A stretch of DNA of 38,263 bases from CAYZXL01 sp964482435 (GCA_964482435.1 CAYZXL010000047.1:1-38263); one strand, 5' to 3'. Shown: positions 1 to 8,289, counted from the first letter of the stretch. Numbers and translations: made by a program. The notes: generated by a model not told the origin, from the sequence alone.

Positions 1-418
1 CATTTCCAAGCACCCAGTTTTTCACAATACCCCGCAACTGTAGAAGACGGGTTTGGGCTTCTGCCTTGTCGTGGAGTGTGGCCGGGAGGAATTCAATATC
101 CGGGCAGGCTTCGCGCAGCTTGCTGACCAGATGCTGTTTGCGTCCTTCATAATCGAAGCCGATATTCGGCCACGTCGCATGTTCCGGCGGGATGTGCGTG
201 AAGACGAGACGGATCTTGGGTTTCTCTCCTCCCGGTGCGGGGATGCTCTGTTCGGAAACGATCCCTTCTGCCAGCGCTCTCCCTGCCGCCGACATAGCCG
301 AAAGGCCCGCCGCACAAGCCACGCAGCCGCCAAGAAATTCCCGTCTTGAAATCCCACAACCCTGATCAACAGCTTTTGTGGACTCATTAGCTTGAGATTG
401 TTGATGTCGAGGTTTCAT
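1..418 (-). CDS. Tat-exported protein, possibly sugar-isomerase-like (partial, 3' end off window)
   Basis: The frame opens at ATG 416-418 behind an AAAGGAG ribosome site and stays open to the window edge, giving 139 residues. Residues 24-30 (SRREFLG) form a twin-arginine signal, followed by an Ala/Gly-rich hydrophobic stretch, so export in folded form is likely. The mature part begins with a β-strand-like KIRLVF and a proline-rich IPPEHATWPNIGFDYEGR stretch, which resembles the start of secreted fucose/arabinose-isomerase-like proteins common in Planctomycetes-type genomes. That family assignment comes from memory of similar N-termini and is tentative because most of the protein lies outside the window. 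Other open frames over this interval are shadows: this one has the ribosome site and a coherent signal peptide. Confidence 0.72.
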   Translation of the reverse strand, partial: MKPRHQQSQANESTKAVDQGCGISRREFLGGCVACAAGLSAMSAAGRALAEGIVSEQSIPAPGGEKPKIRLVFTHIPPEHATWPNIGFDYEGRKQHLVSKLREACPDIEFLPATLHDKAEAQTRLLQLRGIVKNWVLGN

Positions 419-1060
419 ATGAAGCTCCTTTCACATCGTTTCCCACTTTCCACTTGCGATTAGCCAACCGGGGCGCGGGGGTTTCCTCAAACATCCCACA
501 TTGGCTGGGCGTCCAGTGCAACGCTTCTTCTAACAATGCTTGCCTGGTTCGTGGATGGCCGCAAACCCTGCGAGTCGAGCCGTTGTGTGACTGCATTGCA
601 CGGTATCCAACCCTTCAGTCGAGGGGTCTGGACTTGCCCGGTTCGTTCGGTCGGCCAGGGGACGCTGGGTTGTGCAGGGGAAAACCCGAAGAACAACAAC
701 GCTGGTATCTCAAAACGGGGCCTCGAATGACCCGGCGCTCTTCTGCCGGTCTGGGGCCACAACCTCATGGAGAAACATTTCCTTCGAACCGATGCGAAAT
801 TCCGCTAAGCCATGCGCGCTGAAATCAGGCTGACGCAATATGGGCGTGTCTGGCTTTGCTTAATCTTAACCTCCTTGCTTCAGTTCTAAAGCAGAACACA
901 CCGCTCTCTTCCCGCTTATCCGGAAATTCACACACGCTTACCTTCAGTACGCGCGTTTACGATTCTGCAAAAAAAGCTTGACAGGTTTCCCTCCGATGGA
1001 GTACGTTCGTAACACGATTCAAAAATTCGTGTTATTCGACTCGAGCGATGGAGGGTACAA
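419..1060. other. 640-base intergenic region between divergent genes
   Basis: This stretch separates a minus-strand and a plus-strand gene, so it must hold promoters for both. The only convincing element is the TTGACA box listed separately. A 122-codon open frame at 454-822 has no ribosome site, no recognisable domain and an implausible composition, so I do not call it a gene. I see no tRNA, repeat or insertion sequence here. Confidence 0.5.
978..1007 (+). promoter_or_regulatory. Candidate sigma70 promoter for the 1061 gene
   Basis: A perfect -35 box TTGACA lies at 978-983. An 18-base spacer leads to TACGTT at 1002-1007, a weak -10 box. The start codon at 1061 lies about 55 bases downstream. 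The -35 match is strong and the -10 match poor. Confidence 0.35.
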
Positions 1061-2044
1061 ATGCGGTACAAGGTGTTCTTTTGCTGTCTTGCGATCACCG
1101 TTGGGCTGGCGTCGCCGGCTTCGTGCGCCAGTCTGTATAGCATGCGGGACCTCGAGGCCGTTGATGAGAACGGTCTGGGCGTCCATCCTTTGGTTGATGC
1201 TGCCCCTGTCCCCGAAAACCGAGTTGCTGTGCAGGGAATCGCTCTGAACAGCACTGATGAAATCCTCCCCCTGTACGGCGAGAGCGCAATGTACACACTC
1301 TTTCTTCAGGACGAAAGTGGCGGCCTTCAGGTTTGGGCTGGGAGTTGGTGGTACGGGGATGACTGGCTGCCGCCAGAATATGCTCTTGTGGAGGCGGGCG
1401 ACCTGGTGAGAGTGGAAGGGTTCCTCGCCGATCATCTTGGCAAGGTCTTCATCAACGATCGTCACAGCTCCGCGCCCGAGCTGCGATTCATTGTGACCAT
1501 CATCCAAAAGGGTGTTGGCATGCCTGAGCCGAAGGTTATCACTTCCGTTTCCGCCTGCAATTCTTTCGACCAGAGCCGCGCCGGCGGCGGAGAAAAATAT
1601 CAGACGCAATGGTGCCGCCTCAACAACGTGGAAATTGTTTCAGGAGCGTGGGGAAACGAGGAAGAGCTGGCCGTCTCCGACGGAACGGGCGAGCTCACGG
1701 TGAAGCTGTCGTCCGAAGGAGATTTCGATGACCATCCGGCTCCCACAGGCAAATTCGACGTGATCGGGGTATTCGACCAGGAAGACCCCGAGCTCCCTTA
1801 CCACGATCATTATCGTATCTGGGTGAAGAAGTATAAATACATCATTCCCAGCATCGCGATTCGCAAAGCGATTAAAGTCGAATGGCCATCAGCTGTTGGC
1901 GTGACTTACCAGGTCTATGGCAGCGATGACGCGATAAACTGGCAGCCCCTCGGGGCGCCTCTGCTGGGCAACGGCACATCCATGTTCATTTTCGACGATG
2001 TCGAAGAGGCATGGAAGAAGTTCTACAAGATTGAGATTCGGTAG
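1061..2044 (+). CDS. Secreted OB-fold-like protein with C-terminal β-sandwich-like tail
   Basis: A 327-residue protein starts with a Sec signal peptide (MRYKVFFCCLAITVGLASPASCA, cleavage near residue 23). Residues about 45-250 show two successive stretches of the kind seen in extracellular OB-fold nucleic-acid-binding-like domains (LQVWAG, VEAGDLVRVEGFL; later LTVKLS and FDVIGVFDQ). In secreted proteins these are often annotated as OB-fold or lamin-tail-associated modules. The last 65 residues (KVEWPSAVGVTYQVYGSDD to FYKIEIR) match the short β-rich C-terminal tail common in secreted proteins of Verrucomicrobia-like and candidate-phylum bacteria. No catalytic residues are recognisable. The ATG follows GGAGGG at 1050-1055. 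It precedes the pseudopilin gene by 144 bases, which fits an envelope role, but its substrate is unknown. Confidence 0.8.
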   Translation: MRYKVFFCCLAITVGLASPASCASLYSMRDLEAVDENGLGVHPLVDAAPVPENRVAVQGIALNSTDEILPLYGESAMYTLFLQDESGGLQVWAGSWWYGDDWLPPEYALVEAGDLVRVEGFLADHLGKVFINDRHSSAPELRFIVTIIQKGVGMPEPKVITSVSACNSFDQSRAGGGEKYQTQWCRLNNVEIVSGAWGNEEELAVSDGTGELTVKLSSEGDFDDHPAPTGKFDVIGVFDQEDPELPYHDHYRIWVKKYKYIIPSIAIRKAIKVEWPSAVGVTYQVYGSDDAINWQPLGAPLLGNGTSMFIFDDVEEAWKKFYKIEIR

Positions 2045-2188
2045 GCAAAGTTCCACTTTGCGTTTGCGCTTCGTTCACGCGCCCGTGCGGTAAAGAGGAG
2101 TCCGATTTTTGCGTTCAGGACCCGGTGGCGAGCACCGTCACTGACGAGGGACTGACAGGCCACTTGATCATGTGAATAGGATTTTGCG

Positions 2189-2803
2189 ATGCGGCGGGAA
2201 ATTCGCGGTTTCACGCTTCTTGAATTGCTGGTGACGGTCAGTATCGTAAGCATTCTGGCCGCGCTCCTGTTGCCTGTTCTTCAGGTAGCGAGGATCAAGG
2301 CTAAAGTCGTCCGCGCCCACGCCGACTTGCGGAACATCGGGACGGCGATTGAGTCTTATCGCCTGGATCACGAGGCTTATCCTCTGGCTCGCTCGTACTG
2401 CGCCGGAGGAGGAATGAAAGTTGACGATTACAACGAATGTCCACCCGAGCTGCTGTTGTGTGGCTACCTGGGCGCATTTCCGGAAGACGTCTTCAACAAA
2501 GGGCGGGCCTATAAGTACATCGCCCCGGGCATGGGATATGCCAATAGCGTATTGACCATTCTTCCTATATGGGTTCCCAAGGACTTTCCATCCGATAACT
2601 GTAGGGACGTCCCGTACTTCAAAGTAGGTGATTCACCTGTCAGATGGGCGGTATGGAGTGTCGGGCCGTGTGGGGCCAAGACGTTCTGGGAGTCTGAAGT
2701 CCTCCACTATCCTGTCCCCCGTCGGAACTGGTACAACTTCAAAAAGGGGCCGGAAAGCGAAGGAGTCATCGTTTACCTCAGCACCGGTGAAAGTTCTCCG
2801 TGA
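2189..2803 (+). CDS. Type II/IV pseudopilin-like protein
   Basis: A 204-residue protein begins with a classical class III prepilin signal: a short basic leader MRREIRG, cleavage between Gly7 and Phe8, Glu12 at position +5 of the mature protein, then a hydrophobic helix (LLELLVTVSIVSILAALLLP). A prepilin peptidase would cleave and methylate it. The segment after the helix (KAKVVRAHADLRNIGTAIES) matches the α-helical spine of GspG/PilE-like pseudopilins. The C-terminal globular part has paired cysteines and aromatic loops. In planctomycete and verrucomicrobial genomes many such proteins are scattered singly and are not core type II secretion subunits, and no secretion genes flank this one. The metal ABC operon starts 10 bases after its stop, so they may be co-transcribed. 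Confidence 0.85.
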   Translation: MRREIRGFTLLELLVTVSIVSILAALLLPVLQVARIKAKVVRAHADLRNIGTAIESYRLDHEAYPLARSYCAGGGMKVDDYNECPPELLLCGYLGAFPEDVFNKGRAYKYIAPGMGYANSVLTILPIWVPKDFPSDNCRDVPYFKVGDSPVRWAVWSVGPCGAKTFWESEVLHYPVPRRNWYNFKKGPESEGVIVYLSTGESSP

Positions 2804-2812
2804 GAGGAAAGC

Positions 2813-3817
2813 ATGGCAGAGGGGCACAGGTCCAGTTTCAGCCTGGCGCCAACTGGCCCAGGCACGGGTTGCGCAATGCGTAACATTGCTGTAAGGAAAG
2901 CAGCGAGACGGCCGGTGAGGCAGGCAGTAGGGCAATCAGGCGGGGCGGACTGCTTGAGCCGGAGAAGCTTTTCCTCTACGAGCGAGCGGTTGGTCAGGGC
3001 CAGAGCGGTGCTGCTTCTGCCATTCTTTTTCGCGTTTTTTGGTTGCTCGGAACATTCCCGCCCGGCGGAAAAGCTGTATATCGGCGTGACCACCTCTTGG
3101 CTTGAATGTGCCGTCAAGGATATTGCGGGTTGTCGCTTTGAGCTTGTTCGCCTTTTGCCGCCCGGCGATTGCCCGGGGCACTTCGATGTTTCCCCGGGGA
3201 CCTTAAGGCAGTTGGCGAGGTGCTCCCTCCTCTTCCGCTTTGACTTTCAGGAAGGGCTGGATGATCGGCTTTCCGGTCTTGTCGCGCGCGGCCTGCGAAT
3301 CGTCCCGGTCGCTCCGGTGGCGGGGCTATGCGTTCCTGACAGTTACCTCGAAGCTTGCCGACAGGTCGAATCGGCTCTTCGAGAAATGCATCAGGCTCAT
3401 GCGGACGAGTTCCGGTCACATCTGACCAGCGTCCAGAAGAGGTTATCCGAGCTTTCGGCAGCAGCGCGGGCGAGGATTCCCGCTGCCGGGCTAAGCGGCA
3501 GAAAAGTGGTCTGTTCGCATCACCAATCGTCATTCTGCCGCTGGCTCGGCCTCGAGGTGGTCGCTGAGTTTTCCAGAGCCGAGAACGTGACCTCTTCTGC
3601 CGTTGCGCAGGTTGTTGCGTCCGCCGAACGCTCCGGCGCGCGGCTGGTTATCGGAAACGCTCAAGAAGGATGCCAGGCTGCGGACGCCATCGCCCGGCGC
3701 CTCGGCGTCCCGGTCGTCCTTTTCAGCAATTTCCCTTCTATGGAATCCAACCAGGAGCGGTTCGACGACCTTGTGCTAACCAACGTCGAGTCAATGGTCC
3801 TGGGAGCAAACGAGTGA
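2813..3817 (+). CDS. Metal ABC transporter substrate-binding lipoprotein (ZnuA/TroA-like)
   Basis: The cluster A-I (TroA/ZnuA) fold is recognisable. It has a lipobox FFGC with lipidated Cys78, a metal-ligand loop PPGDCPGHFDVSP with His123, a second-lobe loop SHHQSSFCRWLGL with His236/237, and GNAQEG with Glu285 where family members place the last ligand. The canonical NPHxW motif between the lobes is absent and replaced by LCVPDSYLEACR, so the second His ligand is missing or supplied elsewhere, as in a divergent subgroup. It should deliver Zn, Mn or Fe to the downstream ATPase and permease. The start is uncertain. ATG 2813 has GAGAGGA before it but gives about 60 residues ahead of the lipoprotein signal, so ATG 2876 or TTG 2954 may be the true start. 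Its stop overlaps the next start (GTGA). Confidence 0.85.
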   Translation: MAEGHRSSFSLAPTGPGTGCAMRNIAVRKAARRPVRQAVGQSGGADCLSRRSFSSTSERLVRARAVLLLPFFFAFFGCSEHSRPAEKLYIGVTTSWLECAVKDIAGCRFELVRLLPPGDCPGHFDVSPGTLRQLARCSLLFRFDFQEGLDDRLSGLVARGLRIVPVAPVAGLCVPDSYLEACRQVESALREMHQAHADEFRSHLTSVQKRLSELSAAARARIPAAGLSGRKVVCSHHQSSFCRWLGLEVVAEFSRAENVTSSAVAQVVASAERSGARLVIGNAQEGCQAADAIARRLGVPVVLFSNFPSMESNQERFDDLVLTNVESMVLGANE

Positions 3818-4632
3818 AGGACTTGGCAATCCAGTTTCGAGGTGTCTCGGTCACCAGAGCCCGCCGTCGAATCCTCCACATCCCCGAACTGCATGTTCGG
3901 TCAGGGTCATTTCTTGGTGTTATTGGCCCCAACGGCGCCGGCAAGACCACGCTTCTTCGGCTGTGCGCATCTCTCCTTCGCCCCGACGACGGAGAGATAA
4001 GAATCCTTGGGCGCGACTCCCTGCACGCCTCCGCATGGGACCGCTCTTCGATCCAGCGTTTGATCGGCTATGTCCCCCAGACGCTCGAGTACATGGCCGA
4101 GATTCCCTTTACGGTCCGGGACATCGTTTCCATGGGCCTCTTTGGACGGAAAGGCCTCTTTAGAAAGCTGGACGCGGAAGCGCACTGCAATGTCGCGCTA
4201 TGGATAGACCGGCTGGGACTGAAAGCCCTTTCGGACCGTACCTATCGGAGCTTTTCTGGAGGCGAACAACGCAAAGTTCTCATTGCGCGGGCTATGGTTC
4301 AGGAACCGAAACTCCTTCTCCTCGACGAGCCAGCCACAAACCTCGACCTCGATTGGAAGGAGCAATTAGTTCAGCTCGTCGAGCAATTGTTCAATGATTT
4401 CGATATAACGGTTGTAATGGTTTCTCACGAGACATGGCAGTTACCCCCTTCTTGTGAGCAAGTGGCCTTGATGAAAGGTGGGGAAATCGTCTCCATCGGT
4501 CCCAAACGAGAGGCTCTTTCGAGCGCCGCACTTTCCCGGCTCTTCGACTGCAGCGTCGAGACCGTGATCCGCGCTGGCCGATTTCATTCTCTCAGCGCTG
4601 GAACAAAAGAGGGAGAAAATGCGGCTGGTTGA
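3814..4632 (+). CDS. Metal ABC transporter ATP-binding protein (ZnuC/MntB-like)
   Basis: This 272-residue ATPase energises metal uptake. Walker A GPNGAGKTT is at residues 38-46, the Q-loop is in VPQTLEY, the signature is FSGGEQRKVLIARAM, Walker B is LLLLDEPATNLD, and the switch His is in VMVSHETW. I chose GTG 3814 because it forms a GTGA overlap with the upstream stop and the alignable ATPase sequence starts directly after it. The open frame extends 48 codons further upstream, but only within the preceding gene. The 3' end overlaps the permease start by 14 bases, so the three genes are translationally coupled. The protein is of the manganese/zinc (ABC type 3) importer family. The specific metal cannot be read from the ATPase. 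Confidence 0.93.
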   Translation: MKDLAIQFRGVSVTRARRRILHIPELHVRSGSFLGVIGPNGAGKTTLLRLCASLLRPDDGEIRILGRDSLHASAWDRSSIQRLIGYVPQTLEYMAEIPFTVRDIVSMGLFGRKGLFRKLDAEAHCNVALWIDRLGLKALSDRTYRSFSGGEQRKVLIARAMVQEPKLLLLDEPATNLDLDWKEQLVQLVEQLFNDFDITVVMVSHETWQLPPSCEQVALMKGGEIVSIGPKREALSSAALSRLFDCSVETVIRAGRFHSLSAGTKEGENAAG

Positions 4633-5428
4633 TCCATATTTCATTCCGGTCATCGCCGCTGCCGTTGCAGGAGGGGCTTCGACGGGATTGCTTGGCCTTT
4701 ACATCGTCGGTATGCGCATCCCTCTCATCGGCATTTGCATGTCCCACGCTGCGATGGCGGGCTCCATCTTTGGCCATCTCCTGGGCTGGCCGCAGACGCT
4801 GTGCGGAATCGTCGCCGCGGCAGTCGCATCCCTCGTCGTCAGCCTCGTGAGCCAGGAGCGTGTCGGGATCAATACCGATGTGGTTCTGGGAGTGATCCTT
4901 TCGCTGACCATGGGCCTGGCTTTCCTCGGCATAGGACTGGCGCCCGGGCCGAAGTCTCGCGTCCTCGGACTTATATGGGGAAGCTTGCTTTTTGTCAGTG
5001 GGCGCGATCTCCTCGTCATCACAGCAACTTCGATGGTCCTTCTGCTTTTCGTTTTCGTGTTCTCCAAGGAAATGAAAGCCATCCTTTTCAGCCGGATGCT
5101 GGCTAAGGCTTCCGGCATTCACGAAGGATTCGTCTGGGGCTTATTCCTGGCTTTCTGCGGGGTCACTCTTACTGTGAACCTCAGCACCGTCGGGGGCTTG
5201 ATGATATATGGTCTGATGGTCAACCCGGCTGTTGCGGCGCTTCAGGTCTGCCGCAGTTATCGTCGCGCTGTTGCTGTCGCGGTTTTCTTCGGCGCTCTCA
5301 GCGCCTTGGGGGGCTTCATCGTTGCTTATTATCTCGACCTGCCCGCGGGCGCCTGCATTGTCCTTTTCTCCAGTGTTCTTCTCGCGGGAGCAGTATCTTA
5401 TCGTTGTGTTTTTCGGAAAGGAGAGTGA
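4619..5428 (+). CDS. Metal ABC transporter permease (ZnuB/MntC-like)
   Basis: A 269-residue integral membrane protein with about eight hydrophobic segments, typical length for the ABC-3 metal permease family. Recognisable family features are the first segment with GGASTGLLGLYIVGMRIPLIG, the conserved ISMSHAA-type stretch seen here as ICMSHAAMAG, and the late LSTVGGLMIYGLMVNPAVAA coupling-helix region. It forms the membrane channel with the ATPase encoded just upstream. The ATG lies inside the end of the ATPase gene behind a GAGGGAGAA site, and the stop lies seven bases before the methyltransferase start. Confidence 0.92.
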   Translation: MRLVDPYFIPVIAAAVAGGASTGLLGLYIVGMRIPLIGICMSHAAMAGSIFGHLLGWPQTLCGIVAAAVASLVVSLVSQERVGINTDVVLGVILSLTMGLAFLGIGLAPGPKSRVLGLIWGSLLFVSGRDLLVITATSMVLLLFVFVFSKEMKAILFSRMLAKASGIHEGFVWGLFLAFCGVTLTVNLSTVGGLMIYGLMVNPAVAALQVCRSYRRAVAVAVFFGALSALGGFIVAYYLDLPAGACIVLFSSVLLAGAVSYRCVFRKGE

Positions 5429-5435
5429 AGCGGGT

Positions 5436-6062
5436 GTGATAAGAAGGAATTCGCAGGCGCGCAGTTCGCTTGCTGATTATTTTGATTGGTGCGCCGACGA
5501 GGGCGTCTTCGACGAGTTTTCGCCTGAAGAGATGCTCATCGCCACTGACTTGGTTCGCCAGATGAGCATTCTGCCGGGGCACAAGACCCTGGAGCCGGGC
5601 TGTGGCACAGGACGGCTGACTCGGCTTTTGGCAGAGATGGTCGGCCCGAAAGGGAAGGTATTCGCTTTCGACATCTCTCCCCGCATGGTCGGAAAATGTG
5701 TTGCCAGAAATCTTCCGCCGCACGTGGAGGTTGCCCAGGCCTCCGCCATGAGCCTTCCCCTTCCTGACAGAGAATTCGATGCCATCGTCTGCGTGAACGC
5801 ATTCCCGCATTTCGAAGACGCCTCCGCGGTATTGTGCGAATTCCATCGGATACTGCGTAAGGAAGGCGTTCTCTGGGTCGCTCACACGCACAGCCGTGAA
5901 TGGGTCAATTCGCTCCACTCCTCAATAGGCGGCATTCTCTCAACGCATCTTCTCCCCACCAACGCGGAGTTCGAAGGGCTCCTCCGCGAGAGCGGTTTTT
6001 CCCTCGCACTCCTTCATGACCTCCCCGACCGCTTCCTCCTGAAAGCTGTTCCTATCCTCTAA
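5436..6062 (+). CDS. Class I SAM-dependent methyltransferase
   Basis: A Rossmann-fold methyltransferase of about 208 residues. Motif I is LEPGCGTGR at residues 52-60, the acidic residue at the end of β2 is in VFAFDISPRMV, motif II/post-II is FDAIVCVNAFPHF, and motif III is HRILRKEGVLWVAHTH. This is the UbiE/Methyltransf_11 type acting on small molecules or metalloids, but the substrate cannot be deduced. I chose GTG 5436 because AAGGAG at 5418-5423 precedes it and the conserved sequence begins a few residues later. The frame stays open upstream only inside the permease gene. As the last gene of the metal-uptake operon it may modify a metal ligand or the metal itself, but that is speculation. 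Confidence 0.85.
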   Translation: MIRRNSQARSSLADYFDWCADEGVFDEFSPEEMLIATDLVRQMSILPGHKTLEPGCGTGRLTRLLAEMVGPKGKVFAFDISPRMVGKCVARNLPPHVEVAQASAMSLPLPDREFDAIVCVNAFPHFEDASAVLCEFHRILRKEGVLWVAHTHSREWVNSLHSSIGGILSTHLLPTNAEFEGLLRESGFSLALLHDLPDRFLLKAVPIL

Positions 6063-6598
6063 CGCTGCGTGTTATCCTTACCGGTCAACCTCACGAGGAA
6101 AGCGCAACGCGGCCGGAAGGGTTTGACCCAGGCTCGCGGCACTCACAAGGCATAAACAGCGACCGCCAATCGCATCCGGAGGACCCTTGAGGCCATCTTC
6201 AGGAAAGCCCCTCAATTTGCCATACCGACAGGCTAAAGCGTGAAAGCGACCGTTGTGGTTATCGTATTTGTACGCCCTTTGCCTACGGCCTGGAGACATA
6301 CGCCAAATCCTCAAAACGAAACTCCGAAGCGAATCGGCTGTCGGAAAGCTGAAAGAGCTTCGACCGGCACCATATGCAAGGTGTTCGGGTCACCCGTGGA
6401 CTATTCGAAAGCGCCTTTCTCCGAGAACATGAATGGAAGCTCTGGAGACGTACGCCCGGGACGCGAGACCCCTTCCAGGGCAAGGAGGAGGTGCGAGGTC
6501 TTGCGGTCGCGTCAACGACCGCCTTATAACAACGCCGATCCTTCGGTGTTCCCCAACCGGAGGTGTTTTCGCAGCAAGACACGTCGCGGCGTACCCGG
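6063..6598. other. 535-base intergenic region between convergent genes
   Basis: It lies between two gene ends, so no promoter is required. Several open frames cross it on both strands, but none has a ribosome site or a recognisable domain, and those on the plus strand run antisense into the aquaporin gene. I see no strong hairpin with a T-run, tRNA or repeat. Confidence 0.5.
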
Positions 6599-7339
6599 TC
6601 AGCCCGAAGGCCCCGGTTTGGGAGGCCGGCGAGTTACACGGAGGTCGCGAGGAACAGGCGAGGCAAACTCTTCTCCGCCCCGCACTCGCTCGTATGTCAG
6701 CGCGGCAGCAATGGCCCCCAGGACGGGCGCTAAGAAATAAATCCATAGGTGGCGGAGGGCGGCCCCTTGAGCCAGGATCGCTGGCCCAAGACTGCGGGCG
6801 GGATTCATGGATGCCCCGCAACACTTCCCGGCTGCAAGGCAGTCAAACGAAACAGTCATACCGATTGCGACCCCTGCGATGCCGGGGGCTGCCCTCGCAT
6901 CTGAGGCAACGCCCATGATCACGGCCATCAGGAGGAAAGTGAGGATCGCCTCCAGTGTCAGACCCTGCCAAACGTTATTGCCAAGGGGGACTGTCGCCCC
7001 GAACGCCGCTTCCCTCGCAACATTGCCGAATACCAGAAGGAGAGTAACGCTGGCCAACAGAGCACCTGCCAGTTGAACCCCCACGTACTGCGGCACCTTC
7101 CCCCACGGAAACCTTTTGGCGACCGCGAATGCGACCGTTACCGCGGGATTGATATGCGTGCCCGAAATGTGACCGAAGGCATAGACCATCGCCGTAACTA
7201 CAAATCCAAAAGCGAGCGCTACGCCGACATGCCTGATTTCTTCAGGAAACTGATGAGCCGCAATGCATGTCCCGCACCCTATGAAGACAAGGGCGAACGT
7301 CCCAACAAACTCGGCGATGTACTTCCCTCGAGCGTTCAT
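6599..7339 (-). CDS. MIP-family channel (aquaporin, possibly solute/metalloid-conducting)
   Basis: A 246-residue major intrinsic protein with both half-helix motifs intact: HINPAVT (N64-P65-A66) and MNPARS (N179-P180-A181, then pore Arg182). Six membrane segments and the N-terminal GKYIAEFVGTFALVF signature are clear. Aligned by eye with E. coli AqpZ, the selectivity-filter His falls on Cys167 and the LE1 Thr on Ala176. The constriction should therefore be wider and less polar than in a strict water channel. Such pores pass glycerol, or arsenite as in AqpS-type channels. Its start overlaps the stop of the upstream DGC gene (ATGA), and an ArsR-family regulator lies about 1 kb away, which makes a metalloid role plausible but unproven. 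The last 30 residues are a basic, proline-rich cytoplasmic tail. Confidence 0.9.
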   Translation of the reverse strand: MNARGKYIAEFVGTFALVFIGCGTCIAAHQFPEEIRHVGVALAFGFVVTAMVYAFGHISGTHINPAVTVAFAVAKRFPWGKVPQYVGVQLAGALLASVTLLLVFGNVAREAAFGATVPLGNNVWQGLTLEAILTFLLMAVIMGVASDARAAPGIAGVAIGMTVSFDCLAAGKCCGASMNPARSLGPAILAQGAALRHLWIYFLAPVLGAIAAALTYERVRGGEEFASPVPRDLRVTRRPPKPGPSG

Positions 7340-7743
7340 CTCTGTGATCCTCCCAATAGCTCGTCAACCAGGCGAATGGCTCTCCCAGCGCCTTTTTCGA
7401 CGATGCTGATCTCTTCCGCTCGGAGCGCTCTTCGCCCTTCCCTCTCGATCCTCACCTTCGACCCCCGAAGAATAGCCGGAATGTACAACTCCGCAGCAGC
7501 TTCACCGCCCCGGGTTCGAACTGCATGGGTGGCACACCTGTGGTTGCACCCCTCGATCACAAGCACCGGGTATTGCTGGATGAACCCGATGTCTTCCTCG
7601 ACACCCTTGACCAAGGCTGGGAGGCAAACGAGCACGGTTTGCTCTGGCCTCAGATCGTCGCAGACGCGGTACCCAATTTGGCGGCTAATGGTTCCGACGA
7701 CCTGGCCCATGCCTGTGCAAGCGAGAATCGCTACCTTTTTCAT
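7336..7743 (-). CDS. DGC-domain putative zinc-binding protein
   Basis: A 135-residue cytosolic protein of the DGC family, named after a conserved Asp-Gly-Cys. The N-terminus KKVAILACTGMGQVVGTIS and the segment VLVIEGCNHRCATHAV match the family. Cysteines at 9, 28, 40, 66 and 70 are the presumed metal or thiol ligands, with Glu65 in place of the usual Asp. These proteins are often found in arsenic/metal gene neighbourhoods, but their reaction is unknown. The ATG follows GAGGAAG closely. The gene overlaps the aquaporin by four bases, so the two are translationally coupled. Its role with the channel (metal sequestration or sensing) is inference. Confidence 0.8.
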   Translation of the reverse strand: MKKVAILACTGMGQVVGTISRQIGYRVCDDLRPEQTVLVCLPALVKGVEEDIGFIQQYPVLVIEGCNHRCATHAVRTRGGEAAAELYIPAILRGSKVRIEREGRRALRAEEISIVEKGAGRAIRLVDELLGGSQR

Positions 7744-7790
7744 CTTCCTCGTTTTGTCTTACCGATTTTGCGGGATTCCTCAAGTTCTTT

Positions 7791-7925
7791 TCAAAGGAAG
7801 AGCGTCAGTATCAAACTTAGCAGGATGCTGACGATAATGCAACCCACCACTGGAGACCGAAACCTGAAGTCGTCCTTCTCGGGGCAAATTTCGCGGGGCG
7901 GTCTTCCGGCGGCTACATCGAGAAA
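7791..7925 (-). pseudogene. Remnant of a DUF2905-like small membrane protein
   Basis: On the minus strand the sequence reads, without an acceptable start codon, a glycine-rich GRPPREI followed by DDFRFRSPVV and a hydrophobic helix ending in LSLILTLFL and a stop. This parallels the DUF2905 pattern (GRLPGDI, then FYFP, then a C-terminal transmembrane helix). The N-terminal helix of that roughly 65-residue family is not present and the frame is closed at about 7971. I read it as a decayed gene. Similarity was judged from memory of the family, so confidence is low. Confidence 0.3.
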
Positions 7926-8192
7926 TGTGTCCGTAAGAATCCTGGCGCTGAGAGTGCGAAGGGCATGTTTTCACCAAAGCGGACGCCGGCTTTATCGCCG
8001 GGGTAGGGACGTAGCCTGACCACAAAAAAGCCGCTCTGCAGAAAGGCAGCTCCGCAGTCCACTGGTCAATCTCAAAGTTGAGGTCAGTTACTGGTTTGAC
8101 ACCGTTCCCAGCACGCGGGAGACGATCAAGCGCATCCTATCGGCAAAAATGCTTTTTTGACTTTCAAGGACGGTTCAAAAACGTCCTCGACC

Positions 8193-8208
8193 GGCTTTCC
8201 GAAAAGCC
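8193..8208. repeat. Hairpin in the DGC-ArsR intergenic region
   Basis: GGCTTT at 8193-8198 and AAAGCC at 8203-8208 form a perfect six-base stem with loop CCGA. A second small stem, GGACG (8168-8172) with CGTCC (8182-8186), lies just before it. No clear T-run follows, so terminator function is uncertain. Apart from the DUF2905-like remnant, these hairpins and the ArsR promoter, the 7744-8347 region holds no recognisable gene. Confidence 0.3.
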
Positions 8209-8289
8209 TTGCCTCTTATGTCCTGCTTTTCCAATACCACCGACCAAATGGTCAATAACTGATGCGTAACCCCGGGTGCAATTTTCTGA

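Noticed and set aside
454..822. 122-codon plus-strand open frame in the first intergenic region
   Set aside because: No ribosome site, no domain, and atypical composition. It overlaps equally long frames on the other strand, so chance in GC-rich DNA explains it.
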